Positions 35,746 through 45,647 of a stretch of DNA of 64,000 nucleotides are shown piece by piece (within the stretch, counting starts at the first letter, position 1; each line of letters opens with the position of its first letter). The notes beneath the pieces were generated by a model, which did no database searches, was not told the DNA's origin, and worked only from the letters and a program-made list of their open reading frames with translations. The DNA is from Flavobacterium azizsancarii (lineage in GTDB: Bacteria > Bacteroidota > Bacteroidia > Flavobacteriales > Flavobacteriaceae). The translations under genes were made by a program, and so were the position numbers. The stretch covers positions 81,281-145,280 of the forward strand of contig NZ_JAMZNK010000010.1 of NCBI RefSeq assembly GCF_027980145.1. Direction: 5' to 3'.

Positions 35746-36204
35746 TTAATCCTCTTCCACAAAATCTAATTCCCTATTTTTCCTGTTTCTAAAATAATTG
35801 ATCAGAAATACGATAAAACCCGAAAAGAGATTCAATAAAATCATAAACAAAAAAAGCTGAAAACCTAATAAATTCCTACCTATAATCAGGTCTAATTTGG
35901 TAGATATTATCTGCTGATGATTGTAAAATTGCCAATTCTCATAATCACTATAGTCATTAGAATTTCTATTTATTACTTTGAGAAACCAAGCGCATAGTAC
36001 AAAAATGAATACCGATAGGAATATCGATACTTTATGGTTTATATAATAAATAATACCAGAAAAAGTTGCGTTTGTAACAATACAAATAAGTAATACCGGC
36101 ACAAAAAACATAGCAAACATAACGGGAGAGCTAAAAAAAGCGATTATAGCCAGCATCACAATGACACTATTTGAAATTATAAATTGAATACCAAACTGTT
36201 TCAT
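35746..36204 (-). CDS. small membrane protein of unknown function
   Basis: A 152-residue protein with four predicted helices (about 7-25, 28-52, 58-78 and 110-138) and an acidic C-terminus (RNRKNRELDFVEED). Between helices three and four lies a polar loop rich in Asn, Tyr and Asp. No family recognised. It lies 179 bp upstream of lemA in the same direction and has no visible link to its other neighbour, the DeoR-type regulator. Confidence 0.6.
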   Translation of the reverse strand: MKQFGIQFIISNSVIVMLAIIAFFSSPVMFAMFFVPVLLICIVTNATFSGIIYYINHKVSIFLSVFIFVLCAWFLKVINRNSNDYSDYENWQFYNHQQIISTKLDLIIGRNLLGFQLFLFMILLNLFSGFIVFLINYFRNRKNRELDFVEED

Positions 36205-36319
36205 TCTTTTTTAGCTGTAATGGTTATACTGTTTCCCCGAAAATAAACTTCAAATATATCATTCTTTATTAAACTCAGGAATAGGATTGATTATTACCGC
36301 TGCAAAAAAACATATTTAG

Positions 36320-37069
36320 TTAAAACAAACGAGCACCGGCATCTGCAAAGTTTTTAATTCGGGGGCTTGTAGGACTCAACTCTGTTACTATGGCATCTAT
36401 TCTATCAAGTCCGCAAACTTTATGAGGCATTTTGCCGTTGATCTTGTCTGAAGTTGCTAAAACAATAATCTTGTCTGAGGCGTTGATCATTTCTTTTTTG
36501 ATGATCGAAACTTCATAACCCATTTCTGTAAGTCCCTGATTGACATCTAAACTACTTACGCCTATAAAACAAACATCAGCTTTGATTTTCGACAAAACCT
36601 GAACCACATCGATACCAACAGTTACCATTGCATTTTTTTGCAGTTTTCCACCTATAAAAATCAATTCAATATTAGGATGTTGTGACAATTGCATCGCGAT
36701 AGGCAAACTATAGGTATATATTGTAGCAGAGAAATCAATTGGAATGAGTTTACAAAACGACAAATTGGTGGTACCTCCTGTCATAATAATTACTTGACCT
36801 TCGCGTAAAAACGACAACGCTTTTTGGCCTACAATTATTTTTTTATCTTCATTGACGATATTGATATCAAATATATTACGCGACTTATCCTTTACCAGAA
36901 AGGCACCTCCATATACTTTTTCAATAAGTCCTTTGTTGTGCAATTCATTGAAATCCCTGCGAATTGTATCCTCAGAGATCTCTAATTCGAGAGCGAGATC
37001 GATCGTATTTACTTTATCGGCCTCTTTGAATTTATCCATGATAAATTGATGCCTTTCTTTTTTCAACAT
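36320..37069 (-). CDS. DeoR-family transcriptional regulator of the peptidoglycan-sugar locus
   Basis: A 249-residue repressor-type protein. The N-terminal winged helix-turn-helix (residues 3-57) has the DeoR signature RHQFIMDKFKEADKVNTIDLA with SEDTIRRDFNELHNKGLIEKV and GGAFL. The C-terminal sugar-phosphate sensor domain shows MTGGTTNLSF, IFIGGKLQKNAM and a CFIGVSSLD segment, as in GlpR/AgaR. It is divergent from susC, and two palindromes lie between the genes, so it most likely represses the SusC/SusD-MurQ-AnmK genes and responds to a phosphorylated amino sugar such as MurNAc-6-P or GlcNAc-6-P (inference). Confidence 0.92.
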   Translation of the reverse strand: MLKKERHQFIMDKFKEADKVNTIDLALELEISEDTIRRDFNELHNKGLIEKVYGGAFLVKDKSRNIFDINIVNEDKKIIVGQKALSFLREGQVIIMTGGTTNLSFCKLIPIDFSATIYTYSLPIAMQLSQHPNIELIFIGGKLQKNAMVTVGIDVVQVLSKIKADVCFIGVSSLDVNQGLTEMGYEVSIIKKEMINASDKIIVLATSDKINGKMPHKVCGLDRIDAIVTELSPTSPRIKNFADAGARLF

Positions 37070-37099
37070 TTTCTTTTTTTAAACAAATATAAAAGATAA

Positions 37100-37113
37100 T
37101 GCATTATTATGCA
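37100..37113. promoter_or_regulatory. operator-like palindrome, copy 1
   Basis: TGCATTATTATGCA: perfect five-base arms (TGCAT/ATGCA) around TATT. It lies 31 bp upstream of the deoR-type start and matches the second copy at 37184. Confidence 0.65.
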
Positions 37114-37183
37114 CGTTTTAATTGAACAAATTTAAAAAATAGGAGTTTTATTATGAAATTTTTTTGATTTAAAACGATTATAA

Positions 37184-37197
37184 TGCGTTATTATGCA
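37184..37197. promoter_or_regulatory. operator-like palindrome, copy 2
   Basis: TGCGTTATTATGCA matches copy 1 at 13 of 14 bases and extends outward to TAATGC...GCATTA. The start-to-start distance of 84 bp is eight helical turns, so both would face the same side of the DNA. Confidence 0.65.
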
Positions 37198-37293
37198 TTA
37201 TCAAACATTTTATTTTAAAATATCGCACAAAATCGCATTAATTAAAAAAAATGTTTATATATTTCGGTTCTCTAACTAAACAAAAATTATAAA

Positions 37294-40200
37294 ATGAAAA
37301 AACTATTATTTATTTTATTTGGAATTATTTTGTTTGCGCAACCCATATTTGCCCAATCAAAAACCGTAACCGGTACAATTACAAGTGAATCTGACGGACT
37401 TTCTCTACCAGGAGTATCTGTTCTTATTGAAGGAACATCTAAAAGTACGGTAACAGATTTAGATGGAAAATTTAGCATCGCTGTAAACCAGAATGAAACA
37501 CTGGTTTTTAGCTTCGTTGGATTTGCTTCTAAAAAAGTTAAAATTTCAGCTAACTCCAGTGTAGTCAATCTTAAAATGGCAGAAGAGACGAACACACTTT
37601 CTGAAGTTGTTGTATTAGGATCTACTGTGCGTGCTACTCGTAAAGAGTTAGGAAACGCAGTGACAAGCTTAAAAGGTGAAGATTTAGTAAAGGCGCAACC
37701 AGGCGGACTTTCTACAGCTTTGCAAGGTAAGATTGCCGGAGCTCAGGTTTCTCAAAACTCAGGTGATCCAGCAGGTGGTTTCAGCATCAAACTTAGAGGA
37801 ACTTCTTCTATATTAGGTTCTTCTGACCCATTATATGTTATTGATGGTGTTGTTTTGAATAATGCAACTACAAACGTTACCAACCTGAATGTAACTTCCG
37901 GAAACTCTAATATGCAAATTGGTCAAAACAGATCGTCTGATATTAATCCTAACGACATCCAGAGTGTTGAAGTATTAAACGGAGGAGCCGCTGCAGCGAT
38001 TTATGGCTCAAGAGCTGCAAATGGTGTTGTTTTGATTACTACTAAAAAAGGTGTTGCAGGCGAAACTAAATATACTTTCTCTACTAGTGTAACCTCAAAT
38101 CAAATTAGAAAAAAATTAGACATGAATATGTCTGACAAACAATTTGTGAGTACTTCGCCAGCTTTGTTTCCTATCCAGGGCAATCCTGCAAGCGCAACTA
38201 CTGTAAATGTATTGGGAAGAGATCTTGAAACCAGAACTACAAACGTTCAGCGATATGATTATCAAGATGATATTTTTACTACAGGTGTAGGAACTGACAC
38301 TTACTTCTCTCTACAAGGCGGAGACGAAAAAACAAAATATTTTGCTTCGCTTGGTTATTTAGTAAACGAAGGAATTATAAAAAATACAGATTTTAAAAGA
38401 GCCGGTGCAAAAGTAAGATTGAAACATGACTTCAATTCGAAATTATCTGCTACTGTAGGATTGAATTATATTAATTCAGGCTCAAATGAAAAACCGGATG
38501 GAAACGTTTTCTGGAGTCCAATAAACTCTATAAACATTACCAACAATACTTATGATATCAAACAAAAAGATGCCAACGGTAATTATTTAGCTGTTGATCC
38601 TAACAGGATTAATCCGCTTTCTATCATAGACGATTTTAAAATCAAACAAAATACAGACCGTATTATTACAGATTTACAATTGAACTATGTTCCGTTTAAA
38701 AACTTCAATGCCGATATGATTTTTGGTTTAGACAATTACAACCAAAGAGGAAATGTATTTATCCCAAGATATACCTACACCGTTAACCCTGCTTATTATA
38801 ATGATGGATATGTTTCTGAAGCAACTAACAGAGTAGTGCAATTCAATAATGATTTAAATTTAAGATACCTTTATAATATCAACTCAAACTGGAAAGCAAC
38901 AACTTACGCGGGTTATAATGTACAAACTTACCGTGATAATTTCGTAGCGATTGAAGGACGTAACTTAAAACCATTTATCGAGACTATAAATGCTTTTAAT
39001 ACTTTAATTCCGGGTTCACCAAGTTCAAGCCAGTCAAAATACAATTTATGGGGTTACTACCTTCAGGAAACGATTGGTTATAAAGATAAATTATATCTGA
39101 CTGTTGCCGGAAGACAAGATGCTTCGACCATTTTCTCAAGCGATAACAGATCTCAGTTTTATCCAAAAGCAAGTTTGAGTTATGTACTTTCTGATGAAAC
39201 ATTCATGGAAAGCATTCATGATGTAGTAAGCTCTGTAAGACTTAGAGGATCATGGGGTAAATCAGGAAGTTTAACAGCTATTAAACCTTATGCACGTTTT
39301 ACCAATTATTCTACAGGAACACTTTTAGGAAACAGTACTTTTACTATCGAAGGTTTCAAACAAGGAAATTTAGATTTAAGACCAGAACAAAGTGTTACTT
39401 ATGAAGTTGGTGGTGATTTTGGATTCATAAAAGATCGTTTAAACTTATCATTCAGTTATTATAATGCTGACATTGACGACTTATTGTTACCTGTTCAGTT
39501 AGCAGCTTCTGAAGGTGCTACAAACACTATTAAAAACATTGGACAAATGAACAATAAAGGATTCGAATTGAATCTTAAATATGCGCTTATCCAAAAAGAA
39601 AACCTGCATCTTGATGTTTTTGTAAACTATAGCAGCAACAGAAATAAAGTAACAGGATTACCACAGCAACGTTTTAAATTAGACAGCAATTTAGCAGGAG
39701 CTCCTGTTTTTGTTGAAATGGATAAACCAGTTGGAATTTACTACGGTACTTATTTTGCAAGAAACACTGATGGAAGTTTATTGTTGACTGCTAACGGATA
39801 TCCTCAAACTGAAAAAGGAGACGTAAATACCGGAGTAGCACAAAGAGATGCTAACGGACAACCAACAGGAACGATTTTGAACAAACAAATTGGAAATCCA
39901 AATCCGGATTATATCATTTCGTTTGGGGCGAATTTAAACTACAAAAAATTCAGTTTATCTGTATTATTTGATGGTGTTCAGGGCGTAGATGTTTTTGATG
40001 CTGATTACAGAACAAGACAAGGTGTTGGTTCAGGAGCATTGGTTCAAAAAGAACTTAACGGAGAATTGCCTCGTGGATATATCTGGTCTGTTTATAATGT
40101 TGAAGAATTTAGAGTTGTTGACGGAAGTTACCTGAAATTAAGAGAAGTTTCTTTGAGTTATTCTTTTGGAAAATTAAACAATTTCTTTAATGATTTAAGC

Positions 40201-40356
40201 ATTACCGGAAGTGGTAGAAACCTGATTTCATGGGATAAATTTACCAGTTTTGATCCTGAAACAAATTCAGGCGGACAATCTTCAGTTGCGAAATACAATT
40301 TTGGAACAGTGCCAATTCCTAGTTCATATTCATTGGCCGTTAAAGTTCAATTTTAA
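37294..40356 (+). CDS. susC: SusC/RagA-type TonB-dependent outer-membrane transporter
   Basis: A 1020-residue outer-membrane transporter. Residues 1-21 are a signal peptide (ending QPIFAQ). A CarboxypepD_reg-like domain covers about 24-100, then a TonB-box-like LSEVVVLG, the plug domain (including SDPLYVIDGVVLNN and VEVLNGGAAAAIYGSRAANG, both SusC signatures), and a 22-stranded barrel ending in Phe (SLAVKVQF). It imports bound oligomers with the adjacent SusD lipoprotein. Gene context indicates peptidoglycan fragments or MurNAc-containing saccharides. A TATATTTC -7-like element (37258-37265) precedes the start. SusD follows after 15 bp. Confidence 0.93.
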   Translation: MKKLLFILFGIILFAQPIFAQSKTVTGTITSESDGLSLPGVSVLIEGTSKSTVTDLDGKFSIAVNQNETLVFSFVGFASKKVKISANSSVVNLKMAEETNTLSEVVVLGSTVRATRKELGNAVTSLKGEDLVKAQPGGLSTALQGKIAGAQVSQNSGDPAGGFSIKLRGTSSILGSSDPLYVIDGVVLNNATTNVTNLNVTSGNSNMQIGQNRSSDINPNDIQSVEVLNGGAAAAIYGSRAANGVVLITTKKGVAGETKYTFSTSVTSNQIRKKLDMNMSDKQFVSTSPALFPIQGNPASATTVNVLGRDLETRTTNVQRYDYQDDIFTTGVGTDTYFSLQGGDEKTKYFASLGYLVNEGIIKNTDFKRAGAKVRLKHDFNSKLSATVGLNYINSGSNEKPDGNVFWSPINSINITNNTYDIKQKDANGNYLAVDPNRINPLSIIDDFKIKQNTDRIITDLQLNYVPFKNFNADMIFGLDNYNQRGNVFIPRYTYTVNPAYYNDGYVSEATNRVVQFNNDLNLRYLYNINSNWKATTYAGYNVQTYRDNFVAIEGRNLKPFIETINAFNTLIPGSPSSSQSKYNLWGYYLQETIGYKDKLYLTVAGRQDASTIFSSDNRSQFYPKASLSYVLSDETFMESIHDVVSSVRLRGSWGKSGSLTAIKPYARFTNYSTGTLLGNSTFTIEGFKQGNLDLRPEQSVTYEVGGDFGFIKDRLNLSFSYYNADIDDLLLPVQLAASEGATNTIKNIGQMNNKGFELNLKYALIQKENLHLDVFVNYSSNRNKVTGLPQQRFKLDSNLAGAPVFVEMDKPVGIYYGTYFARNTDGSLLLTANGYPQTEKGDVNTGVAQRDANGQPTGTILNKQIGNPNPDYIISFGANLNYKKFSLSVLFDGVQGVDVFDADYRTRQGVGSGALVQKELNGELPRGYIWSVYNVEEFRVVDGSYLKLREVSLSYSFGKLNNFFNDLSITGSGRNLISWDKFTSFDPETNSGGQSSVAKYNFGTVPIPSSYSLAVKVQF

Positions 40357-40371
40357 TCAAATAAAAACATC

Positions 40372-41649
40372 ATGAAAAAAATATTCATCCCTATAGTTGC
40401 TTTTGCATCCCTTTTTGTTAGCTGCAACGAAGATTATTTAGACCCAACAAAACCGTCTCAGGAATTAGTTTTTGGATCCAGAGAAGGTATTATTGGTGCG
40501 GCAAACGGATTGCAACAGCTTTGGTCTGTAGACAGAACAAGCCCTGTTTACAATACCATTACCGGTAACGGATTTACAACAAAAGAACTCCGACTTATAA
40601 ATGCAGGAAATGTTGACGAAGGTGAACTTTCTGTTGGTGGCGAGGTTCTTTCTACCAAAAATGCCGTAGTAAACAATCTATGGTCGCAATGTTTGGTGAT
40701 TAAATCTGAATCTCAAAAAGTAATCGATCATATTGATGTTCTAACAGCCGAAACTGAAAGATCAAGTGTTCTTGTTCATGCTACTATTTTTAAGGCAATG
40801 GCGCTTACTACTCTTGTACAATATTTTCAGAGTGTTCCGCTAAAAACGGCAAAAAATGCTACTTTCGATTCAAGAACTGATGTATTAAATGAGGCTATTA
40901 AGATATTAAAAGCAACAGAGCCTTTGCTGGATAAAGCAACTGGTGCACCAGGTTTAGTTAGCACACTTAATTATAAAAACACAGTTTATGCTCTTTTAGC
41001 CAGAACGTATTTAATGGTGGGAGACTATGATAACGCCATTGCTTATGCCGCTAAAGTTGATCTTGCTGCAAAATCAGTATTTGCTTTTGATCAAATAAGC
41101 CCTAACCCAATTGCTTATGTTTCGATCACGACTAATAACGTATTCCAACCAATAGATTTAACATTGGGATTACCAGCATCTTTAGCTCCTGCAAGTACTG
41201 ACGGAAGATTGAATTTTTACATCAAACCGGGTTCAAACCCTACACTTGCAACTGGATTTTTTGATTCTAACATAAAACCAATCCCTGCTTATTTACCGGG
41301 AGAAATGACATTAATTACAGCGGAATCATATGCCCGAAAAGATAATTTACCTCAGGCAGTTATTGAATTAAATAAAGTTTTGACTAAAACTGCAGCGGCT
41401 GATGCTTACGGAATTGGAGCAAACCTTGCACCATATACCGGAGCAGTTACCAAACCTGCTATTTTGACTGAAATTTACAGAAACCGTTGTATCGAAATGT
41501 ACATGTCCAGTTTAAAATTCGAAGACAGCAGAAGATTTGAGCGTCCTGCCGCCGGAACAACCGGAGCTGAGAGAAACCGTAACTGGTATCCTTATCCGGA
41601 CTCTGAAAGAAACAACAATTCTAATACTCCGGCTGACCCAAAAATTTAA
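40372..41649 (+). CDS. susD: SusD/RagB-type surface lipoprotein
   Basis: A 425-residue lipoprotein with the lipobox ending VSC at Cys18, followed by NEDYLDP, the usual mature start of SusD proteins. It shows the TPR-like helical pattern of the family (KNTVYALLARTYLMVGDYDN, AESYARKDNLPQAVIELNKV) and the C-terminal YRNRCIEMYMSSLKFEDSRR segment that is highly typical. It binds the saccharide at the cell surface and closes over SusC. It is somewhat shorter than average. It forms a pair with susC, and a terminator hairpin follows. Confidence 0.9.
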   Translation: MKKIFIPIVAFASLFVSCNEDYLDPTKPSQELVFGSREGIIGAANGLQQLWSVDRTSPVYNTITGNGFTTKELRLINAGNVDEGELSVGGEVLSTKNAVVNNLWSQCLVIKSESQKVIDHIDVLTAETERSSVLVHATIFKAMALTTLVQYFQSVPLKTAKNATFDSRTDVLNEAIKILKATEPLLDKATGAPGLVSTLNYKNTVYALLARTYLMVGDYDNAIAYAAKVDLAAKSVFAFDQISPNPIAYVSITTNNVFQPIDLTLGLPASLAPASTDGRLNFYIKPGSNPTLATGFFDSNIKPIPAYLPGEMTLITAESYARKDNLPQAVIELNKVLTKTAAADAYGIGANLAPYTGAVTKPAILTEIYRNRCIEMYMSSLKFEDSRRFERPAAGTTGAERNRNWYPYPDSERNNNSNTPADPKI

Positions 41650-41657
41650 GACCCTCC

Positions 41658-41692
41658 TAAAATCGGGGCATCCTGTTATGCCCCGATTTTTT
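41658..41692 (+). terminator. intrinsic terminator between susD and murQ
   Basis: AAAATCGGGGCAT (41659-41671) and ATGCCCCGATTTT with trailing T-run (from about 41679) form a strong stem-loop just after the susD stop. It would end or attenuate transcription inside the gene set. Confidence 0.85.
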
Positions 41693-41717
41693 ATACTATA
41701 ACCCCAATTTATTTGTT

Positions 41718-42539
41718 ATGAAAAATAAAAATCCAGAAACTGAGCAAGAATCTTTATATAAAGATCTAGATCAAATGACCGTTAAAGAGCTTCTTAAAAA
41801 CATCAATACAGAAGACAAAAAGGTACCGCACATTATCGAACAGCAAATTCCCAAAATTGAAAAACTGGTAAAAGCGATCGTAAAAAAGATGCAGCTCGGT
41901 GGAAGATTGTTTTATATTGGTGCCGGAACTTCAGGACGTATCGGAATTCTGGATGCTTCTGAGTGCCCTCCTACTTTTGGAGTGCCACATGATATGATTA
42001 TTGGTATTATTGCAGGAGGAGATACCGCTATTAGAAAAGCAGTTGAAAATGCCGAAGATGACACAGAACAAGCCTGGAAAGATTTGGCTCAATATCAAAT
42101 TTCAAGTTTAGATTTTATCATAGGAATCGCAGCTTCCGGAAATACTCCTTATGTTTTGGGCGGACTTGAAAAAGCAAAAGAAAACAATATTAAAACGGGA
42201 AGCATTTCCTGTATCAGCAATGGCCTTATTGCTCAGGTTGCAGATCACCCGATAGAAGTTGTTGTTGGACCGGAATTTTTAACCGGAAGTACCCGTATGA
42301 AAGCCGGAACAGCTCAAAAGTTAACCTTAAATATGATCTCAACATCGGTGATGATTAAATTAGGAAAAATCAAAGGCAACAAGATGGTAGATATGCAATT
42401 ATCTAACGAAAAATTAGTAAAAAGAGCCATTAAAATGATTATGGAAGAACTCAACATCGAATCTGATTTAGCAGCAGAACTTCTTCAAAAACACAAAAGT
42501 GTACGAGCCGTTTTATTAGACCATAGTGCTAAAAAATAA
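41718..42539 (+). CDS. murQ: N-acetylmuramic acid 6-phosphate etherase
   Basis: A 273-residue cytosolic SIS-domain enzyme that cleaves the lactyl ether of MurNAc-6-phosphate to give GlcNAc-6-phosphate and D-lactate. The defining motif GAGTSGRIGILDASECPPT spans residues 68-86 and includes the catalytic Glu82. Later markers are IIGIAASGNTPYVLGGLE and EVVVGPEFLTGSTRMKAGTA. It is slightly shorter than the E. coli enzyme at the C-terminus. It directly links the locus to MurNAc metabolism and stands between susD and an SSS symporter. Confidence 0.96.
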   Translation: MKNKNPETEQESLYKDLDQMTVKELLKNINTEDKKVPHIIEQQIPKIEKLVKAIVKKMQLGGRLFYIGAGTSGRIGILDASECPPTFGVPHDMIIGIIAGGDTAIRKAVENAEDDTEQAWKDLAQYQISSLDFIIGIAASGNTPYVLGGLEKAKENNIKTGSISCISNGLIAQVADHPIEVVVGPEFLTGSTRMKAGTAQKLTLNMISTSVMIKLGKIKGNKMVDMQLSNEKLVKRAIKMIMEELNIESDLAAELLQKHKSVRAVLLDHSAKK

Positions 42540-42564
42540 TTTCCTCAACTAACCAAAAACCAAA

Positions 42565-44070
42565 ATGTCTTCAAGCACAATATTAATTTTTATAGTCGTC
42601 TATTTTGGACTTTTGCTATTCATTTCTCATGTTATCAGCAAAAAAGGACAAGACAACGATTCGTTTTTTAAAGCCAATAAAAACTCGAAATGGTACTTAG
42701 TCGCTTTTGGAATGATTGGTACAGCATTATCCGGAGTTACATTTATATCGGTTCCCGGTGAAGTGGGATCTCCAAACGGAGAACAATTCAAGTATTTTCA
42801 GTTTGTATTAGGTAACGCAATTGGTTTTATTATCATCGCAAAAGTACTGCTTCCTCTCTATTACCGAATGAATCTTACTTCTATTTACAGCTATATAGAA
42901 CAACGAATGGGTGTGAATAGTTATAAAACAGCCGCATCTATTTTCCTGGTAAGCAGAACCGTAAGCTCCGCTTTTAGATTGTATCTCGTGATTATTGTCT
43001 TGCAGCGCTATGTTTTTGATTACTATGGCATTCCGTTTCCAATGACAGTATTTTTAGCCTTAACACTTATTTTTCTGTATACCTACAAAAGCGGTTTAAA
43101 AACGATAATTATTACAGATACTTTACAAACGTTCTTCTTGGTAACCTCTGTTTTTATCACCATTTATTTTGTGTGCGACAGCCTTAATTTGAGTGTTATA
43201 GAATCCATTTCGACCATTAGAAAAAGTAATTATTCACAAGTTTTTTTCTTTGATGATTTCATGACCAGTAAATATCATTTTGTAAAACAAATTCTGGGGG
43301 GAATTTTTGTTACTATTGCAATGGTTGGTCTTGATCAGGATTTAATGCAAAAAAACCTAAGCTGTAAAAACATTGGAGAAGCACAAAAAAACATGTTTAC
43401 CTTTACAGGAGTATTTGTACTGATCAATATTATTTTTTTAAGTTTAGGTGCTTTATTGTACATCTATGCAAACAAAAACGGAATATCAGTACCGCTTGAT
43501 TTAGTGACTAATAAACCAAGAACTGATCTACTTTTTCCTGAAATTGCGCTCAATCATTTATCACTTGTTCCTGCTTTTATTTTTCTTTTAGGAATTATCG
43601 CAGCAACATTTGCAACAACAGATTCAGCCCTAACTGCTCTGACAACTTCATTTTGTGTAGACTTTCTGGGAATGGACAAAACCGAAAATGCCTCTAATAC
43701 TAATAATGTAAAAAGAAGACATCTGGTACATTTCGGATTTTCTATATTGCTGTTTCTGGTTATTATTATTTTAAATTCTTTCAACGACAGTTCTGTAGTT
43801 ACCCTGATTTTCAAAGCTGCTTCTTATACTTACGGACCACTATTAGGATTATACGCTTTTGGATTATTGCAAAAGTCAAGGCGTGTAAACGATAAATTAG
43901 TTCCGGTAATTTGTATCATTGCTCCAGTTTTGACTTATTTTATCAGCGAACATTCAGCCTCACTTATCGGATATACATTTGATAATGAACTCATCATACT
44001 AAACGGCCTTTTTACTTATATTGGACTTTATTTTACCAGCAGCACTTCTGAAGAAAAAATATCTTTTTAA
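42565..44070 (+). CDS. sodium:solute symporter (SSS family), probably for MurNAc or anhydro-MurNAc
   Basis: A 501-residue inner-membrane protein with about 13 helices. Visible SSS features: GTALSGVTFISVPG in the second helix region, SRTVSSAFRLYLV, TDTLQTFF, and GIIAATFATTDSALTALTTSF, the sodium-site helix with its SAL motif. Flanked by murQ and anmK at close spacing, so it is the likely inner-membrane importer for the amino sugar. Tannerella forsythia is reported to carry a MurNAc transporter beside murK and murQ, but here the kinase next door is AnmK, which points to anhydro-MurNAc (inference). Confidence 0.88.
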   Translation: MSSSTILIFIVVYFGLLLFISHVISKKGQDNDSFFKANKNSKWYLVAFGMIGTALSGVTFISVPGEVGSPNGEQFKYFQFVLGNAIGFIIIAKVLLPLYYRMNLTSIYSYIEQRMGVNSYKTAASIFLVSRTVSSAFRLYLVIIVLQRYVFDYYGIPFPMTVFLALTLIFLYTYKSGLKTIIITDTLQTFFLVTSVFITIYFVCDSLNLSVIESISTIRKSNYSQVFFFDDFMTSKYHFVKQILGGIFVTIAMVGLDQDLMQKNLSCKNIGEAQKNMFTFTGVFVLINIIFLSLGALLYIYANKNGISVPLDLVTNKPRTDLLFPEIALNHLSLVPAFIFLLGIIAATFATTDSALTALTTSFCVDFLGMDKTENASNTNNVKRRHLVHFGFSILLFLVIIILNSFNDSSVVTLIFKAASYTYGPLLGLYAFGLLQKSRRVNDKLVPVICIIAPVLTYFISEHSASLIGYTFDNELIILNGLFTYIGLYFTSSTSEEKISF

Positions 44071-44139
44071 TTAGTTTGTATTTAAAATAATCTGATTTTA
44101 GCATTTCAATTGAAACCGTTTTCATAAAATTCAATTTTC

Positions 44140-45348
44140 ATGAATAAAAATATTAATGCACTTTATAAAATTGCACAAAAAGAAACCCGAAAAATTATTG
44201 GGTTAATGTCAGGAACCTCTCTTGACGGACTTGATATCGCTTTATGCGAAATTTCAGGCTCCGGTGAAAAGACAACCGTTAAATTAAGTCAATTTGAAAC
44301 GATTGATTATTCCGAAGATATCAAAATCGAAATCCGCGAAGTTTTTGCCAAGAAAATTATCGATTTTCAGCACTTGGTTGTTCTCAACGAATGGATTGGT
44401 CTTTTGCATGCTGAGATGATCAATAATTGTCTTCAAAAGTGGAATATTCCATCACAAGAAGTTGATCTGATCGCCTCACACGGACAAACTGTTTTGCATG
44501 CTCCTAAGTTTTTACACCAACTTGAAAAATTTCCAAACGCCACATTACAAATCGGAGATGGCGATCATATAGCTGTAAAAACAGGAATTATCACACTATC
44601 TGATTTTAGACAAAAACATATTGCCGCTGGTGGCGAAGGTGCACCGTTAGCTGTTTATGGGGATTATTTTTTATTTGGAAAAAAAGGCGAAAACCGCATT
44701 ATGCTTAACATGGGTGGTATTGCCAATTTTACATTTTTACCCGCTTCCCTAAACCCCGAAGAAACTTTTGTAACAGATACAGGAACCGGAAACACTTTGA
44801 TTGACCTTTTTGTAAAACAATACTATCCTGAAAAAAGCTACGACAAAGACGCTGAAATAGCACAAAAAGGAACATTGAATCAGGTATTATTAGACAATTT
44901 AAAAGACAATGCTTTTTTTGTCCAGCAATTTCCAAAAACGATTGGCCCGGAACTTTTTGGGGCCGATTATGTAAAAGCAGCACTCTCAAAAAGCAACATC
45001 AACAATATTTCTGCTCCTGATTTATTAGCTACTTTAACGCGTTTTAGTGCCGAAACAATTGCTGAAGCCATCCAGTATTCTGTAAAAAACTCTTTAGATA
45101 AACTTGAAGATTTCAAAATCTATATGTCTGGCGGAGGCACGCATAACCCGCTGCTAGTAAAATGGCTGAAAGAATTATTGCCTTGCAAATTTCACAAAAG
45201 TGATGATCTCGGCATTTCCGGAGATGCTAAAGAAGCCGTTTTGTTTGCTATTTTAGCCAATGAAACTGTCGCCGGAGACGGCTTTAATTTTGGCACTCAA
45301 AAAGGAATTCCATCTGTTACTATGGGCAAAATTTCATTACCAGACTAA
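44140..45348 (+). CDS. anmK: 1,6-anhydro-N-acetylmuramate kinase
   Basis: A 402-residue cytosolic kinase that hydrolyses and phosphorylates anhydro-MurNAc to MurNAc-6-phosphate, the MurQ substrate. The N-terminal signature GLMSGTSLDGLD is at residues 21-32. LIASHGQTVLHAP, GEGAPLAVYGDY, NMGGIANFTFL and VTDTGTGNTLID follow in the expected order, as does the C-terminal YMSGGGTHNPLL. Length is slightly above the E. coli enzyme because of an N-terminal extension of about 17 residues. Third step in the pathway encoded here. Confidence 0.96.
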   Translation: MNKNINALYKIAQKETRKIIGLMSGTSLDGLDIALCEISGSGEKTTVKLSQFETIDYSEDIKIEIREVFAKKIIDFQHLVVLNEWIGLLHAEMINNCLQKWNIPSQEVDLIASHGQTVLHAPKFLHQLEKFPNATLQIGDGDHIAVKTGIITLSDFRQKHIAAGGEGAPLAVYGDYFLFGKKGENRIMLNMGGIANFTFLPASLNPEETFVTDTGTGNTLIDLFVKQYYPEKSYDKDAEIAQKGTLNQVLLDNLKDNAFFVQQFPKTIGPELFGADYVKAALSKSNINNISAPDLLATLTRFSAETIAEAIQYSVKNSLDKLEDFKIYMSGGGTHNPLLVKWLKELLPCKFHKSDDLGISGDAKEAVLFAILANETVAGDGFNFGTQKGIPSVTMGKISLPD

Positions 45349-45617
45349 ATACAATTTAAATTAAAAAAAATAAAAGACCGTATCATTTAATCAGCTGCTT
45401 CAAAAGCAATAATCGTACGCTTATAATTATGCTTATTCTTTTGAATTAGCGCCATTTTCGAGAATCAAATACCGGAATCATTAAGCTACCTATACTTTAT
45501 ACTCTAATTTAGAGTTTAGTATTATGTTATTTTTATAAAAAAGGCATGGTTTTTAAGGTGTAAACTATTAAAAATATCACATCAAAATTATAATTTCAAA
45601 TAGTCCGCTAAAAAAAC

Positions 45618-45625
45618 TATTTTTG
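45618..45625 (+). promoter_or_regulatory. -7-type promoter element of the GHL10-ampG-nagZ genes
   Basis: TATTTTTG is an exact TAnnTTTG match 22 bp before the ATG at 45648. The 299-bp gap behind anmK otherwise holds nothing codable, so the downstream genes probably form a second transcription unit. Confidence 0.5.
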
Positions 45626-45647
45626 GATTCTGTTAAAAAAGATTAAA

